The translations under genes and the position numbers were made by a program. Positions 54,297 through 63,224 of a DNA stretch of 64,000 nucleotides are shown here, piece by piece. The DNA is taken from assembly GCF_000016065.1 (NCBI RefSeq), contig NC_009092.1:496001-560000 (forward strand). Direction: 5' to 3'. The notes beneath the pieces were generated by a model. That model searched no databases and was not told the DNA's origin. It saw only the letters and a list, made by a program, of their open reading frames with translations. The DNA comes from Shewanella loihica PV-4. GTDB taxonomy: Bacteria > Pseudomonadota > Gammaproteobacteria > Enterobacterales > Shewanellaceae. How positions within the stretch are numbered: position 1 is the first letter of the stretch; each line of letters starts with the position of its first letter.

Positions 54297-54803
54297 CTAG
54301 AGGCGGGGATCGCCGGACTTGCTGTCGACCTTGCCGATCACCTCGATATCGCTCAACTTAGAGAGTATGCCCCACTGTTGTATGGTCATCATATCCTTCA
54401 CCTCCTGGGCCTTAAAGCTCAGGCGCAGGCCATCCTTGCGATACTCCTGGGGGAGATTTTGCGGCAGTATGTGGCGGCCATCGTCGGCGACTATGCCCCA
54501 GAAACCACCCTCGAGATTGAAATACCTAACCGTGCCTTGTGTCATGGTGATCGCCTTCTGCAGTGAGTCGCTGGTCTCCTTAGATAAACCATCGGCGACG
54601 ATTTTAAGATCCTCGGCCTTGGGCTGAGCCTTGCTCGTTTCGACTTGAGTCGCCTTGGCCTCATCGGCCTTCATTGCGACTGTCTCTTCAGCGCTTTGCT
54701 TTGCCGCAGGTGGCTGCGCGGGGGCTGATTGCTCTTCCTGGTTACAGGCCGAGAGCGTCAGGGCGGCGAGTAGGGGGAGTGACAGCTTGGTGATTACACC
54801 CAT
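54297..54803 (-). CDS. Lipoprotein of unknown function
   Basis: 168 residues with a lipobox LSAC (about residues 16-19). A Gln/Ala/Lys-rich linker follows (about 20-70), then a compact domain with VRYFNLEGGFWGIVADDGRHILPQNLPQEYR (about 93-123; shown only as named parts YFNLEGGFWG and PQNLPQEYR), as in small OB-fold-like periplasmic domains. ATG 54803 is chosen because GAGGAAC is 8 nt upstream. Single gene. Confidence 0.68.
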   Translation of the reverse strand: MGVITKLSLPLLAALTLSACNQEEQSAPAQPPAAKQSAEETVAMKADEAKATQVETSKAQPKAEDLKIVADGLSKETSDSLQKAITMTQGTVRYFNLEGGFWGIVADDGRHILPQNLPQEYRKDGLRLSFKAQEVKDMMTIQQWGILSKLSDIEVIGKVDSKSGDPRL

Positions 54804-55046
54804 AGGTAAGTTCCTCATGCACTTTATGTTTATCTTAATTACTCTAACAGAATCCCCAGGAATGCCTAGCCCAAGGAGTGGGGCAATGCTTGCAATAGCA
54901 TTTGCAAGATAGCTCGCCTCATAGCAGGCTAGCGCTAGCACGCCAGTATCTATTGGTTTTTCGCATATTAACTGCCAAGGCGGATCGTCCCTGCGGGGAT
55001 AAGATGACGCCCCATTACCTCTGTGATAACCAATAAGAGAAGGCCC

Positions 55047-55799
55047 ATGAAAAAATTACTCCTTGTTCCGGCGTTGATCTCTGGCGCCCTAGTTGCCGCT
55101 ACGCCGGCATCGGCGGCGACCATCATAGGTGGCATAGGCTTCGAGTCGGCGCGCACAGTGCAGCCTACGGAGAAGAAGGAGAAGCAGCAGGTCGAAGCCA
55201 TCTTACAGGCGGTGAATGTGGAGTTTCTCGGACTTAACTGGAGCAACACCACGGCCGCCAAGATAAACCGTAACGGCGATATGACGGTGGCGCGCAACTG
55301 GGCCTACGGCTTCTGGAACGACAATTTCGGTGTCTCAGTGGATCTTATCAAGGGGGACTGGCTCGGCGCAGGCCCCAATATCGCCGCGGTGGGTCTCGCC
55401 TATCAGGATTGTTGGGACAAGTTTTGCCTGCGGGTTAACCCGACCCTGGCGGCGATCGACATGAAGGGCGCCGACGGTCAGGTGTTTAAAGATAATGGTG
55501 CCCAGCTCAACCTTAAGGCGGATTATCAGTTTAACGATACCTTCAGTGCCACCTTTCATCCCCAGTATGCCAGCTGGAACGATGACGAATTGGGGCAGAC
55601 CCTTAAGCTGGAGTTTAACCTGACCGCTAACCTGACGGACAATAAGCGTCATAAGCTGATGCTGGTGAACGAACATTTTCTGGTCAATAACGCCTCTACC
55701 GACCACAGAACCCGTTACATAGGCGAGAACTCTCCCTTCGGCGGTTATGTGGTGGGTACCGAGTCGACCCTGAAGCTGCGTTATTTTTACGTGTTTTAA
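55047..55799 (+). CDS. Outer-membrane beta-barrel protein
   Basis: About 250 residues with a signal peptide ending near ASAA. The rest is alternating amphipathic strands (for example GFWNDNFGVSVDLI, TFSATFHPQYASW, TLKLEFNLTANL) and ends with LKLRYFYVF, the aromatic C-terminus of outer-membrane proteins. It resembles Tsx/OmpK-type nucleoside channels in size, but I cannot confirm it. AAGAGAAGG precedes ATG 55047. Two hairpins follow, at 55823-55852 and 55861-55896. Confidence 0.72.
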   Translation: MKKLLLVPALISGALVAATPASAATIIGGIGFESARTVQPTEKKEKQQVEAILQAVNVEFLGLNWSNTTAAKINRNGDMTVARNWAYGFWNDNFGVSVDLIKGDWLGAGPNIAAVGLAYQDCWDKFCLRVNPTLAAIDMKGADGQVFKDNGAQLNLKADYQFNDTFSATFHPQYASWNDDELGQTLKLEFNLTANLTDNKRHKLMLVNEHFLVNNASTDHRTRYIGENSPFGGYVVGTESTLKLRYFYVF

Positions 55800-55822
55800 A
55801 TCAAACCTTTGCCTACAAATTT

Positions 55823-55852
55823 GCCGACACTACCCTCTCTCCTGGTGTCGGC
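55823..55852 (+). other. Hairpin after the outer-membrane protein gene
   Basis: GCCGACAC and GTGTCGGC form an 8-bp stem with a 14-nt loop. No T tract follows. Confidence 0.4.
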
Positions 55853-55860
55853 GATCTCCG

Positions 55861-55896
55861 CCTGGGCCCACCCTTAGGGTGTGGCCCAGGTTTTCT
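55861..55896 (+). terminator. Terminator after the outer-membrane protein gene
   Basis: CCTGGGCCCACCC and GGGTGTGGCCCAGG form a long stem with a 3-nt loop and a T run. Confidence 0.85.
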
Positions 55897-55983
55897 TCTT
55901 CCCCTTAGCCAAGTACCATAGCCTGCAACAGACTGATTTATAACGCCGCGAATTACCCAGTTCGGCGGCCATAGGAAGGTGTG

Positions 55984-56685
55984 ATGCTTGCTAACAAATT
56001 GCTTGCCAGAAAAAGAGGCCCCATGACCGCGATGCGCCGTCAGCGAGGCTTTAGCGGAATGCAGATCTTCTTGATCGTGCTCCTGACCATGGTGCTCACC
56101 GCGCTGGCCAGCTTCTTTATCATCAAGACCTATATCTTTCCCTCGCCCTTTACCCCAGTGACCCTCAATGCGAAGGAGGAGCAGCGGCTGGATAACAAGC
56201 TGTCCCAGCTGGGCTGGCAGGTGGAGCGTAAGGATGATCGTCACGGCGGCGCTGGCAAACTCGAGCCCGAGCCCTATCGTGAGCGCGACGCCGACCGCCG
56301 GGTGACCTTTAGCGAGAAGGAGGTCAACGCCATGATCGGCCGCAACCCTGATTTTGCCGAGCGCGTGGCGATAGACTTCTCCGACAATCTGGCCAGCGCC
56401 AAGATCTTGATCCCCATTCCCCAGGACTTTCCCATCATGGCCGGTGAGATCCTGCGGGTGAACGCCGGGCTGGATATTCATCTGGACGCCAGCCGTCGCC
56501 CTGTGGTTGCCCTGGTTGGCGTGAGCCTGATGGGCGTGCCTATCCCCAATGCCTGGTTGGGTAACATGAAGAACGTCAATCTGGTTGGGGAGTTTGGCGA
56601 TCGCGGTTTCTGGACCGCCTTCGCCGATGGGGTCGAAGATCTACAGATCCGCGATGGCGAACTCTATCTTAAATTACGCCGCTAG
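55984..56685 (+). CDS. Arginine-rich single-pass membrane protein, family not recognised
   Basis: About 233 residues. A basic N-terminus (RKRGPMTAMRRQRGF) precedes a single helix (about 27-48), then a soluble domain rich in acidic residues (about 60-230) with IDFSDNLASAKILIPIPQDFPIM (about 128-150, listed as segments) and GVSLMGVPIPNAWLG. The domain looks like a lipid- or substrate-binding beta-rich fold. AGGA lies 7 nt upstream of ATG 55984; ATG 56023 is an alternative. Single gene. Confidence 0.65.
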   Translation: MLANKLLARKRGPMTAMRRQRGFSGMQIFLIVLLTMVLTALASFFIIKTYIFPSPFTPVTLNAKEEQRLDNKLSQLGWQVERKDDRHGGAGKLEPEPYRERDADRRVTFSEKEVNAMIGRNPDFAERVAIDFSDNLASAKILIPIPQDFPIMAGEILRVNAGLDIHLDASRRPVVALVGVSLMGVPIPNAWLGNMKNVNLVGEFGDRGFWTAFADGVEDLQIRDGELYLKLRR

Positions 56686-56720
56686 AATCGCCCGGCCTCA
56701 GCTGAATTGGAGGCAAAATA

Positions 56721-56746
56721 AAAGCCGGTGATGAGGGCCGGCTTTC
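56721..56746. terminator. Terminator between convergent genes
   Basis: AAAGCCGG and CCGGCTTT form an 8-bp stem with a 9-nt loop. On the minus strand it is followed by TTTTATTTT, suiting the Cys-rich microprotein gene. Confidence 0.7.
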
Positions 56747-56780
56747 GATGCAGTGGTGTAGGGAGATGGTGAGATGGCGC

Positions 56781-56891
56781 CTAGTCCTTGGTCTGCTGGG
56801 TGTCGGCCTCCTGCTCTGCTGCCTTCTCTTGCTTGGTCTCTTCCTGTTTAGGTTTCTCGGCCTGTCCGCCGCATCCGCCACAACAACTCAT
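56781..56891 (-). CDS. 36-residue Cys-rich microprotein (CCGGCGG type)
   Basis: The ATG at 56889-56891 follows a GGAG ribosome-binding site 5 nt upstream. The product begins MSCCGGCGGQ and continues as a Lys/Glu/Gln-rich tail. The CC-x2-C-x2 cluster resembles a metal- or iron-sulphur-binding motif; small proteins with a CCGGCGG or CCGSCGG start occur in Shewanella and relatives. The role is unknown. It is too short for most automatic annotation but is supported by the start, the ribosome-binding site and the terminator. Confidence 0.7.
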   Translation of the reverse strand: MSCCGGCGGQAEKPKQEETKQEKAAEQEADTQQTKD

Positions 56892-57039
56892 AACAACTCC
56901 TGTTGGTTCGATTAACTGGTCACAGAGTACTTGATTAAATTACTCGGGTATTTGATCTCGATCAGCTTTTGTCGACTTGTTGTGATCGCCGCCGCGCGCG
57001 GCAGCGATCCTTTAAGCATTCTGGCGATCATTTAAGATC

Positions 57040-58413
57040 TCAGGCGGTCAGCTCCTGCTGCGCGCCCTGGCTATCCCGGGCGGCGAAATAGCTCAGGGTG
57101 TCGGCTATGATCACCTTGCGCAGGCCGATGAGGGCGATCAGGTTGGGGATCGCCATCAGGCCGTTGACGGTATCGGCCAGCAGCCAGATGAGATCCAGCT
57201 GGATGAAGGCCCCCACGGCGATAAGGCTGAGGAAGATAAACTGGTAGATCTTAATCCCTCGCTCGCCCAGCTTGTGGCCGGTGAGATAGTACCAGCAGCG
57301 CTCGCCGTAGTAGTGCCAGCCCAGTATGGTGGTGAAGGCGAAGCAGACCAGGGCTATGGTCACCAGATATTGGCCGATGACGGCCGAACCGCCGGTGGCG
57401 AAGGCGGCGCTGGTCATGGCGGCACCTGCGGCGTCGCCGCTCCAGACACCTGTGATGATCAGCACCAGTCCCGTTATGGTGCAGATGAGCAGGGTATCGA
57501 AGAAGGTGCCCGTCATGCTCACCAGTCCCTGTTCGACCGGCTCCTTGGTTTTGGCGGCTGCCGCTGCGATGGGCGCGCTACCCAGACCAGACTCGTTGGA
57601 GAAGACCCCACGGGCGATCCCTATCTGAATTGCCTGGGCGACCGTGGCACCCAGGAAGCCGCCGGCGGCCGAGATGGGGCTGAAGGCCGAGTGGATCACC
57701 AGCTGCAGCGCCGGGATGATCTGCTCGCTAAAGGTCACCAAAATCCACAGGCAGGCCAGCACGTAACCCAGGGCCATGCTGGGCACCAGCTTCTGTGCCA
57801 CCTTGGCGATCCGCTTAACGCCCCCAAGGGTAACAGCGGCTACCAGCAGGGTGAGCACTAGGGCCGTGACCCAGGCGGGAACGTGGAAGGCGATGGTCAT
57901 GGCATCGCTGATGGCGTTGACCTGGGCAAAAGTGCCTATGCCGAAGAAGGCGACGCCGACGCCGAACAGGGCGAACAGCTTGGCCAGCCAGCCCAGACCC
58001 AGGCCGCGCTCTATGTAATACATGGGGCCGCCGGCGATATTGCCGCGTGCATCTGTGGTGCGATACTTGAGCGCCAGCATGCACTCGCCATACTTGGTCG
58101 CCATGCCGAAGAAGGCCGCCAGCCACATCCAGAAGAGGGCGCCCGGGCCGCCTACCTTGATGGCGGTGGCTACGCCGACGATATTGCCCGTGCCTATGGT
58201 GGCCGACAGCGCGGTGCACAGGGCGGCGAAGGAGGAGAGATCCCCCTGGCCGCTGGCGGGTTTAAACAGCAGCCTAAGCGCCAGGGGCAGCTTGAAGACC
58301 TGGATTAGCCTGAGGCGCAGGGTGAGATAGAGGCCGGTACCGACCAGCAGGCACAGGGTGATGGGGCCCCAGACGATGGCGTTGATCTCGCTTAGTAACG
58401 CGTGAAAATTCAT
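57040..58413 (-). CDS. AGCS-family sodium-dependent alanine/glycine symporter
   Basis: 457 residues with about 11 helices and the family motifs GTGNIVGVATAI (about 75-86) and FSNESGLGSAPIAAAAA (about 279-295). It takes up small neutral amino acids with Na+. A tandem glycine riboswitch on the same strand lies about 250 nt upstream, so glycine is a likely substrate and expression should follow glycine level. The Shine-Dalgarno site GAGGAAC lies before the ATG. Confidence 0.94.
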   Translation of the reverse strand: MNFHALLSEINAIVWGPITLCLLVGTGLYLTLRLRLIQVFKLPLALRLLFKPASGQGDLSSFAALCTALSATIGTGNIVGVATAIKVGGPGALFWMWLAAFFGMATKYGECMLALKYRTTDARGNIAGGPMYYIERGLGLGWLAKLFALFGVGVAFFGIGTFAQVNAISDAMTIAFHVPAWVTALVLTLLVAAVTLGGVKRIAKVAQKLVPSMALGYVLACLWILVTFSEQIIPALQLVIHSAFSPISAAGGFLGATVAQAIQIGIARGVFSNESGLGSAPIAAAAAKTKEPVEQGLVSMTGTFFDTLLICTITGLVLIITGVWSGDAAGAAMTSAAFATGGSAVIGQYLVTIALVCFAFTTILGWHYYGERCWYYLTGHKLGERGIKIYQFIFLSLIAVGAFIQLDLIWLLADTVNGLMAIPNLIALIGLRKVIIADTLSYFAARDSQGAQQELTA

Positions 58414-58663
58414 GATGTTCCTCGAATATTAAACTCTAGGGTCCGTAGACCCCCTAATATGGAGGAGGAAAAGAAATGTCTGTGTGGAGACCGGCGTTTG
58501 TGGCTAACGTGACACTTATTAGTAGTGACGGCTATTAACAGTGACACCTAGCGGCACCGATTAACAGCGGCAGGCTTTAACAGTGGCGCGCAGCTACTGG
58601 CAAAAGCAACAAACGACAGTGACTGAATATAGCCGGGGCTATAACCGCTACAGTCATCCTCTC
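58414..58663. other. Riboswitch downstream region leading into the symporter gene
   Basis: About 250 nt between the glycine aptamers and the symporter ATG, on the minus strand. It holds a possible expression-platform hairpin (GACTG outer arm, TATAGCC/GGCTATA inner arms, CAGTC) near 58618-58655 and three degenerate TTAACAG-type repeats between 58530 and 58590. There is no clear T-run terminator, so the switch may act at translation initiation or by a less obvious terminator. Confidence 0.5.
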
Positions 58664-58890
58664 CTCTGTCCTTTTGCCTGAGCGTTTCGCGCAGCCATTG
58701 GGGCTGCACTTTCGCCTTCGGCGCCGTGATACCTAGGGGTTATCCTGGGCTCTCAGTCTCTCCAGAGGCTCGTCCAGTAACAGTCCACGCCACAATATGG
58801 CACCTGAAAGAGTGGTTTCTCGCCGATAACGCCTGGCGACAAACTTGCCTCGTCGGTGTGGGGTTGACTCCCCACTCTCCTGCTACCTTC
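58664..58890 (-). promoter_or_regulatory. Tandem glycine riboswitch
   Basis: Read on the minus strand, two glycine aptamers lie in a row. The upstream aptamer (about 58781-58890) has GCAGGAGAGTGGGG, CACACCGACGAGGC and CTCTTTCAGG. The downstream aptamer (about 58664-58778) has CTCTGGAGAGA, CGCCGAAGGCG, ACGCTCAGGCAAAAGGAC and AGAG. These are the conserved glycine-riboswitch elements, in the order and with the short linker of the two-aptamer class. It is followed by the AGCS symporter gene. Confidence 0.92.
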
Positions 58891-59305
58891 ATCCGAACGG
58901 AATCCGGGGGCGGCAGCCCCCGGGGCCGTATAGCATGCGCCAAACGCCGCGCCAGCTCAAGGGGCGAAGTCACACTTTTGGTTGAGAGAGTAGCAAGGAT
59001 GGTCGCCAAGAGAGAGGAGAGGGGGTGAACGCCAGGCTTAGACCAAAGGCGTACGATTTTTTTCGCCCAGCCCCTTACCTTGGCGCCCGCCCAGGGTTTA
59101 GAATAAAAGCTCATAATCACGTTGTGGTTATACTGGCATTCATTGCTTAGCAGTCCAGCCTCTACGCTCACAGAAACTTCAGGTGTATCGTCACCTCACG
59201 ACTTGCCATTTTTTGCCAAGTGCAGACAAGCCTTGATCTCGACTCGTTACACTCAGATGTTCGCAACTGTGTTGCGGCCGCAAGCATTATTTCATCGGGA
59301 TCAAC
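58891..59305. other. Divergent leader region between riboswitch and SulP gene
   Basis: About 415 bp. It contains a perfect GC hairpin (CCGGGGGC-GGCA-GCCCCCGG, 58904-58923), probably in the 5' end of the symporter mRNA, and otherwise promoter-like AT-rich DNA for both directions. No gene is seen. Confidence 0.5.
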
Positions 59306-61003
59306 ATGTTTTCAGCAGTCAAAAAAAGCATTAGCGCTAAACCCTCTTTTCAGGAGATACAGACCAACATCTTGGCGGGATTGACCGTGGGGGTGATTGC
59401 CCTGCCACTCTCTATGGCACTGGCGATCGCCAGCGGCGTGCCGCCTCAGCACGGCCTCTACACGGCGATGATCGCCGGCATAGTGATCGCCCTGTGTGGC
59501 GGCTCTAAGGTCAACATCTCGGGGCCGACGGCGGCCTTCGTGGTGATCTTGCTGCCCATAGTGCAGCAGTTTGGTCTGGGGGGACTCCTGCTGAGCGGCC
59601 TGATGGCCGGGGTGATACTGCTGTTGATGGGACTGGGTAAGCTGGGCAAGTTGATCGAGATAGTGCCTTATCCGGTGACCGTAGGCTTCACCGCCGGGAT
59701 AGGCGTGGTGATCGCCACCTTTCAAATCAAAGACTTCTTCGGCCTCGAGGTGGCCGCTGGTGGCGAGCATTACCTGGAAAAGCTCTCCTATATCCTCCAG
59801 GCGCTGACCAGCATCAGTTGGCAGGAGACGCTGATCGGTGCCCTGACCCTGGCCGTGTTGCTGGCCTGGCCCAAGCTCAAGTCTAAGGTGCCGGCGCACC
59901 TGGCCGCGCTCTTGGTGGGCGCACTCATCGCCTGGGTCATGACCCAGATGATCGGCGGTTTCTCGGTGGCGACAATCGGCAGCCGTTTTCACTATGAGCT
60001 CGATGGCCTGCTGGGCAGCGGTATTCCGCCCATCATGCCAAGCTTCGAGTGGCCCTGGAATCTGCCGGGCGCCGATGGTCAGCCCATAGGCATGAGTTTC
60101 GAGCTGGTGCGTGAGCTACTGCCCTCGGCCATCACCATCGCCATCCTGGGCGCGCTGGAATCCTTGCTGTGCGCGGTGGTGGCCGATGGCATGTCGGGCA
60201 AGAAACACAACCCCAACGATGAGCTGATCGGCCAGGGGCTGGGTAACATCTTGGTGCCCCTGTTTGGTGGGATCCCCGCGACGGCGGCTATCGCCCGCAC
60301 TGCGGCCAACGTCAAGGCTGGGGGTAGCATGCCGCTGGCCTCAGTGGTTCATGGTCTGTTTATTCTGGCGGGGATCCTCCTGCTGGCGCCGCTGCTGTCA
60401 TACATTCCTATGGCGTCCATGGCGGCGCTGCTGCTGGTGGTGGCCTGGAACATGAGCGAGGCCAAACACTTCGTCCGCACCCTCAAGGTGGCGCCGAGGG
60501 ACGATGTGTTGATCTTGGTACTCTGTTTCGCCCTTACCGTGTTGTTCGACATGACGATTGCCGTGGCGGTGGGCATGGGGCTGGCGGCTATGTTGTTTAT
60601 TCGCCGCAGCATTAGCCTGACCGATGCCAGGGCGGTGGAGACTAACCATCAGGCCTATGAGGTGCCTGAGAGTGTGGTGGTGTACGACATCAATGGGCCG
60701 CTGTTTTTCGGCTCTGCCCACAAGGCGCTCAAGACTATCGCCCTGGTGCGTCCCGACGTGAGGGTGGTGATTCTGGATATGTCCGAGGTGACTCTGCTGG
60801 ATATGAGCGCCATCGTCGCCATGGAGTCGATCGCCCAAGATCTGTCGGGCAAGCAGGTGGCGCTGATCATCAACAACCTGCAGCCGCGCATGTTGCTCAA
60901 GCTCAGGCGGGCGGGGATCCGCAAGCGCCGTGGTCAGGTGGAGTATGCTCGCACCATGGACGACAGCTTCGCCCTGGCCCAGCGGATGACGGCGCAGGCA
61001 TAA
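59306..61003 (+). CDS. SulP-family anion transporter with STAS domain
   Basis: 565 residues. The SulP signature starts VGVIALPLSMALAIASGVPPQHGLYTAM (about 29-56; shown as ALPLSMALAIASG and PPQHGLYTAM), with about 10-12 helices. A cytoplasmic STAS domain (about 445-555) has DINGPLFFGSAHKAL and ILDMSEVTLLDMSAI. Bacterial members carry bicarbonate, sulphate or C4-dicarboxylates; the substrate cannot be fixed. No strong ribosome-binding site is visible. It is convergent with the flavin-reductase gene, with only 5 bp between the stops. Confidence 0.92.
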   Translation: MFSAVKKSISAKPSFQEIQTNILAGLTVGVIALPLSMALAIASGVPPQHGLYTAMIAGIVIALCGGSKVNISGPTAAFVVILLPIVQQFGLGGLLLSGLMAGVILLLMGLGKLGKLIEIVPYPVTVGFTAGIGVVIATFQIKDFFGLEVAAGGEHYLEKLSYILQALTSISWQETLIGALTLAVLLAWPKLKSKVPAHLAALLVGALIAWVMTQMIGGFSVATIGSRFHYELDGLLGSGIPPIMPSFEWPWNLPGADGQPIGMSFELVRELLPSAITIAILGALESLLCAVVADGMSGKKHNPNDELIGQGLGNILVPLFGGIPATAAIARTAANVKAGGSMPLASVVHGLFILAGILLLAPLLSYIPMASMAALLLVVAWNMSEAKHFVRTLKVAPRDDVLILVLCFALTVLFDMTIAVAVGMGLAAMLFIRRSISLTDARAVETNHQAYEVPESVVVYDINGPLFFGSAHKALKTIALVRPDVRVVILDMSEVTLLDMSAIVAMESIAQDLSGKQVALIINNLQPRMLLKLRRAGIRKRRGQVEYARTMDDSFALAQRMTAQA

Positions 61004-61008
61004 AGCGA

Positions 61009-61638
61009 TTAGGGCACTTGGGGTCGCTGCATGTCGAAGCGCAGCGCCTCAGAGATGCCATAGTAGGCCGAGGGGCCACCGGCCCTGAGGATAGGCTTGG
61101 CCTTGGCGGTCTGGTAGCTGCCATCTTCTATCAGGCTGGGGTCGATATGCACGGCGACCACTTCGCCCAGCACCAGCCAGGTCTCAATTTTATCGCCAGC
61201 GGCCGATTGCAGCTGTAGCGACTGGGTCAGCCTGCACTCGAAGTTGACCGGGCTCTCGGCCACCCGGTCGACCCCCACAACGCTACCCGCCACAGGCGTG
61301 AGCCCGGCAAAATCAAACTCGTCGCTGCCCGCTGGCAGGGCCGCCGAGGTGAGGTTCATCTTCTCGGCCAGCGGCCGGGTGGCCAGGTTCCAGACAAATT
61401 CGCCCGTAGCCAATATGTTGGCCAGGCTGTCCTTATAGCCGACGCTGGCGAAGCCTATGATGGGCGGATGGTAGTTGAAGCAGTTGAAGAAGCTATAGGG
61501 AGCCAGATTTCTATGGCCTTCGGGGCTGCGAGAGGCGATCCAGCCGATCGGCCTGGGCCCGACGATGGCATTGAGCGGATCGTGCGCCAGCCCATGGCCC
61601 TTGCTTGGTTCATAGTAATAACGCGCCTGTGTGTCCAT
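61009..61638 (-). CDS. Flavin reductase-like FMN-binding protein
   Basis: 209 residues with the split-barrel FMN-binding fold: VGPRPIGWIASRSPEG (about 26-41), NLAPYSFFNCFNYHPPIIGFAS (about 44-65) and EFVWNLAT (about 81-88). Members reduce FMN with NAD(P)H or bind it as an oxidoreductase. The start ATG 61638 follows GAGGG. Single gene, divergent from the M24 peptidase gene. Confidence 0.88.
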   Translation of the reverse strand: MDTQARYYYEPSKGHGLAHDPLNAIVGPRPIGWIASRSPEGHRNLAPYSFFNCFNYHPPIIGFASVGYKDSLANILATGEFVWNLATRPLAEKMNLTSAALPAGSDEFDFAGLTPVAGSVVGVDRVAESPVNFECRLTQSLQLQSAAGDKIETWLVLGEVVAVHIDPSLIEDGSYQTAKAKPILRAGGPSAYYGISEALRFDMQRPQVP

Positions 61639-61783
61639 CTCATCACCCTCTGCCAAGATCGCTGTCGATTAGGTTAGTCGATTAGGTTATTTAACGCCGC
61701 TTCAGCTCGAAAAACAACTCTCTGGTCTTGGGTTGAGTTTTTGATTAGTCTAAAAAATTCCCTACCTAACAGTGAGAGCTCGA

Positions 61784-63136
61784 ATGCTTGCCAATAAGAA
61801 TAATAATTTAAGCCTCTTTGCGATTGTTATCTCGCTCGTCTGCCTACTTGCACCTCAGCTTGGTCAGGCGGCCGCTACCGACGAGATACTGCCGCTGCGC
61901 GAGCGTGCGGCGATGATCGACAGCCTGATTCAGAAGCGTGTGCAGCAACTGCTGCCCGACTTGATGCGCGAAACCAATATCGATATGTGGCTGCTGATCA
62001 GCCGTGAATATAACGAAGATCCCGTGCTGCAAACCCTGCTCCCTGCCACCTGGTTGTCGGCGCGGCGCACCACCATACTGGTATTTGCCCGCGATAAGCA
62101 GGGGGAGGTGACCGCCTATGCCATCGCGCCTTATAGCGTGGGGAATCTGTTTACCAAGGCCTGGGATAAGGAGGCGCATCCCAGTCAATGGCAGGCGCTG
62201 AACGCCTTAGTGGAGCGCTATCAACCCAAGCGTATCGGGGTGAACCGCTCCGGTAGCTGGGCCCACGCCGACGGCCTGGTAGCGGGAGACGAGCAGTGGC
62301 TCTTGAGTCATCTGCCCGAGCGTTATCGACAGGCGCTGGTGTCTGCCGAGCCACTTGCGGTGGGCTGGCTTGAGCGCCGCATCCCAGAGGAGATTGAGCT
62401 CTACCCCAGCCTGGTCAAGATGGCCCATGAGATCATCGCCCAGGGTTTTTCCAATCGGGTGATTAAGGTGGGGCAGACGACCAGCGAGGATCTGGTGTGG
62501 TGGTTTAGGGAGCGGGTACGTGAGCTGAAACTCGACACCTGGTTTCATCCCAGCGTCACCATACAGAGGGCTAAGCAGCAAGACTTGTCTGGCGATAGCG
62601 TAATTCTGCCGGGTGATCTCCTGCATGTGGACTTTGGTATCACCTACCTGAGATTGAATACCGATACCCAGCAACTCGCCTATGTGCTGCGCGATGGCGA
62701 GACCCAGGCGCCCGACTATCTGGTGAAGGCGTTTAACTCTGGCAACCAGCTGCAAGACATACTCACGGCTCAGTTTGCCGTGGGCAAGACGGGCAATGAG
62801 GTGCTCAAGGCGGCGCGTGAACATGCCATCGCCGCTGGGCTGAAACCCACTATCTATTCTCATCCCATCGGCTATCACGGTCATGGTGCCGGCACTAGCT
62901 TAGGGATGTGGGATGCCCAGCAAGGGATCGCGGGATCTGGGGATCACCCCCTGCATCTTAACACCGCCTACTCCATTGAGCTCAATAACGCCGTGTTTAT
63001 CCCCGAATGGGAGCGCGAGATCCGTATCATGCTGGAGGAAGATGCCATGTTTGACGCCAGCGGCGTCTGGTATCTGGATGGCCGCCAAACGGCACTGATC
63101 TTAATCGAACCGGAATTAAGTATGGGAGGTAAGTGA
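61784..63136 (+). CDS. Secreted M24-family metallopeptidase (Xaa-Pro aminopeptidase-like)
   Basis: 450 residues with a signal peptide ending near GQAA. The creatinase-like N-terminal domain (about 30-190) leads to the pita-bread catalytic domain. Metal ligands are HVDFG (about 285), a His in SHPIGYHGHGAG (about 368-376), SIELNN (about 404) and MLEEDAMF (about 424), i.e. the Asp-Asp-His-Glu-Glu set, with the second Asp expected near ITYLRLNTD. It cleaves N-terminal residues before proline. The start is ATG 61784; GTG 61772 is possible. Followed by a lipoprotein gene 88 bp away. Confidence 0.9.
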   Translation: MLANKNNNLSLFAIVISLVCLLAPQLGQAAATDEILPLRERAAMIDSLIQKRVQQLLPDLMRETNIDMWLLISREYNEDPVLQTLLPATWLSARRTTILVFARDKQGEVTAYAIAPYSVGNLFTKAWDKEAHPSQWQALNALVERYQPKRIGVNRSGSWAHADGLVAGDEQWLLSHLPERYRQALVSAEPLAVGWLERRIPEEIELYPSLVKMAHEIIAQGFSNRVIKVGQTTSEDLVWWFRERVRELKLDTWFHPSVTIQRAKQQDLSGDSVILPGDLLHVDFGITYLRLNTDTQQLAYVLRDGETQAPDYLVKAFNSGNQLQDILTAQFAVGKTGNEVLKAAREHAIAAGLKPTIYSHPIGYHGHGAGTSLGMWDAQQGIAGSGDHPLHLNTAYSIELNNAVFIPEWEREIRIMLEEDAMFDASGVWYLDGRQTALILIEPELSMGGK

Positions 63137-63224
63137 GCGGACTAATACATTTGTTGTATTTTTGTTGACACTCGATTGGCCTGGCAGTAGCTTCTAGTTT
63201 CTTTTTTTTGAGGGAACAAAAATT

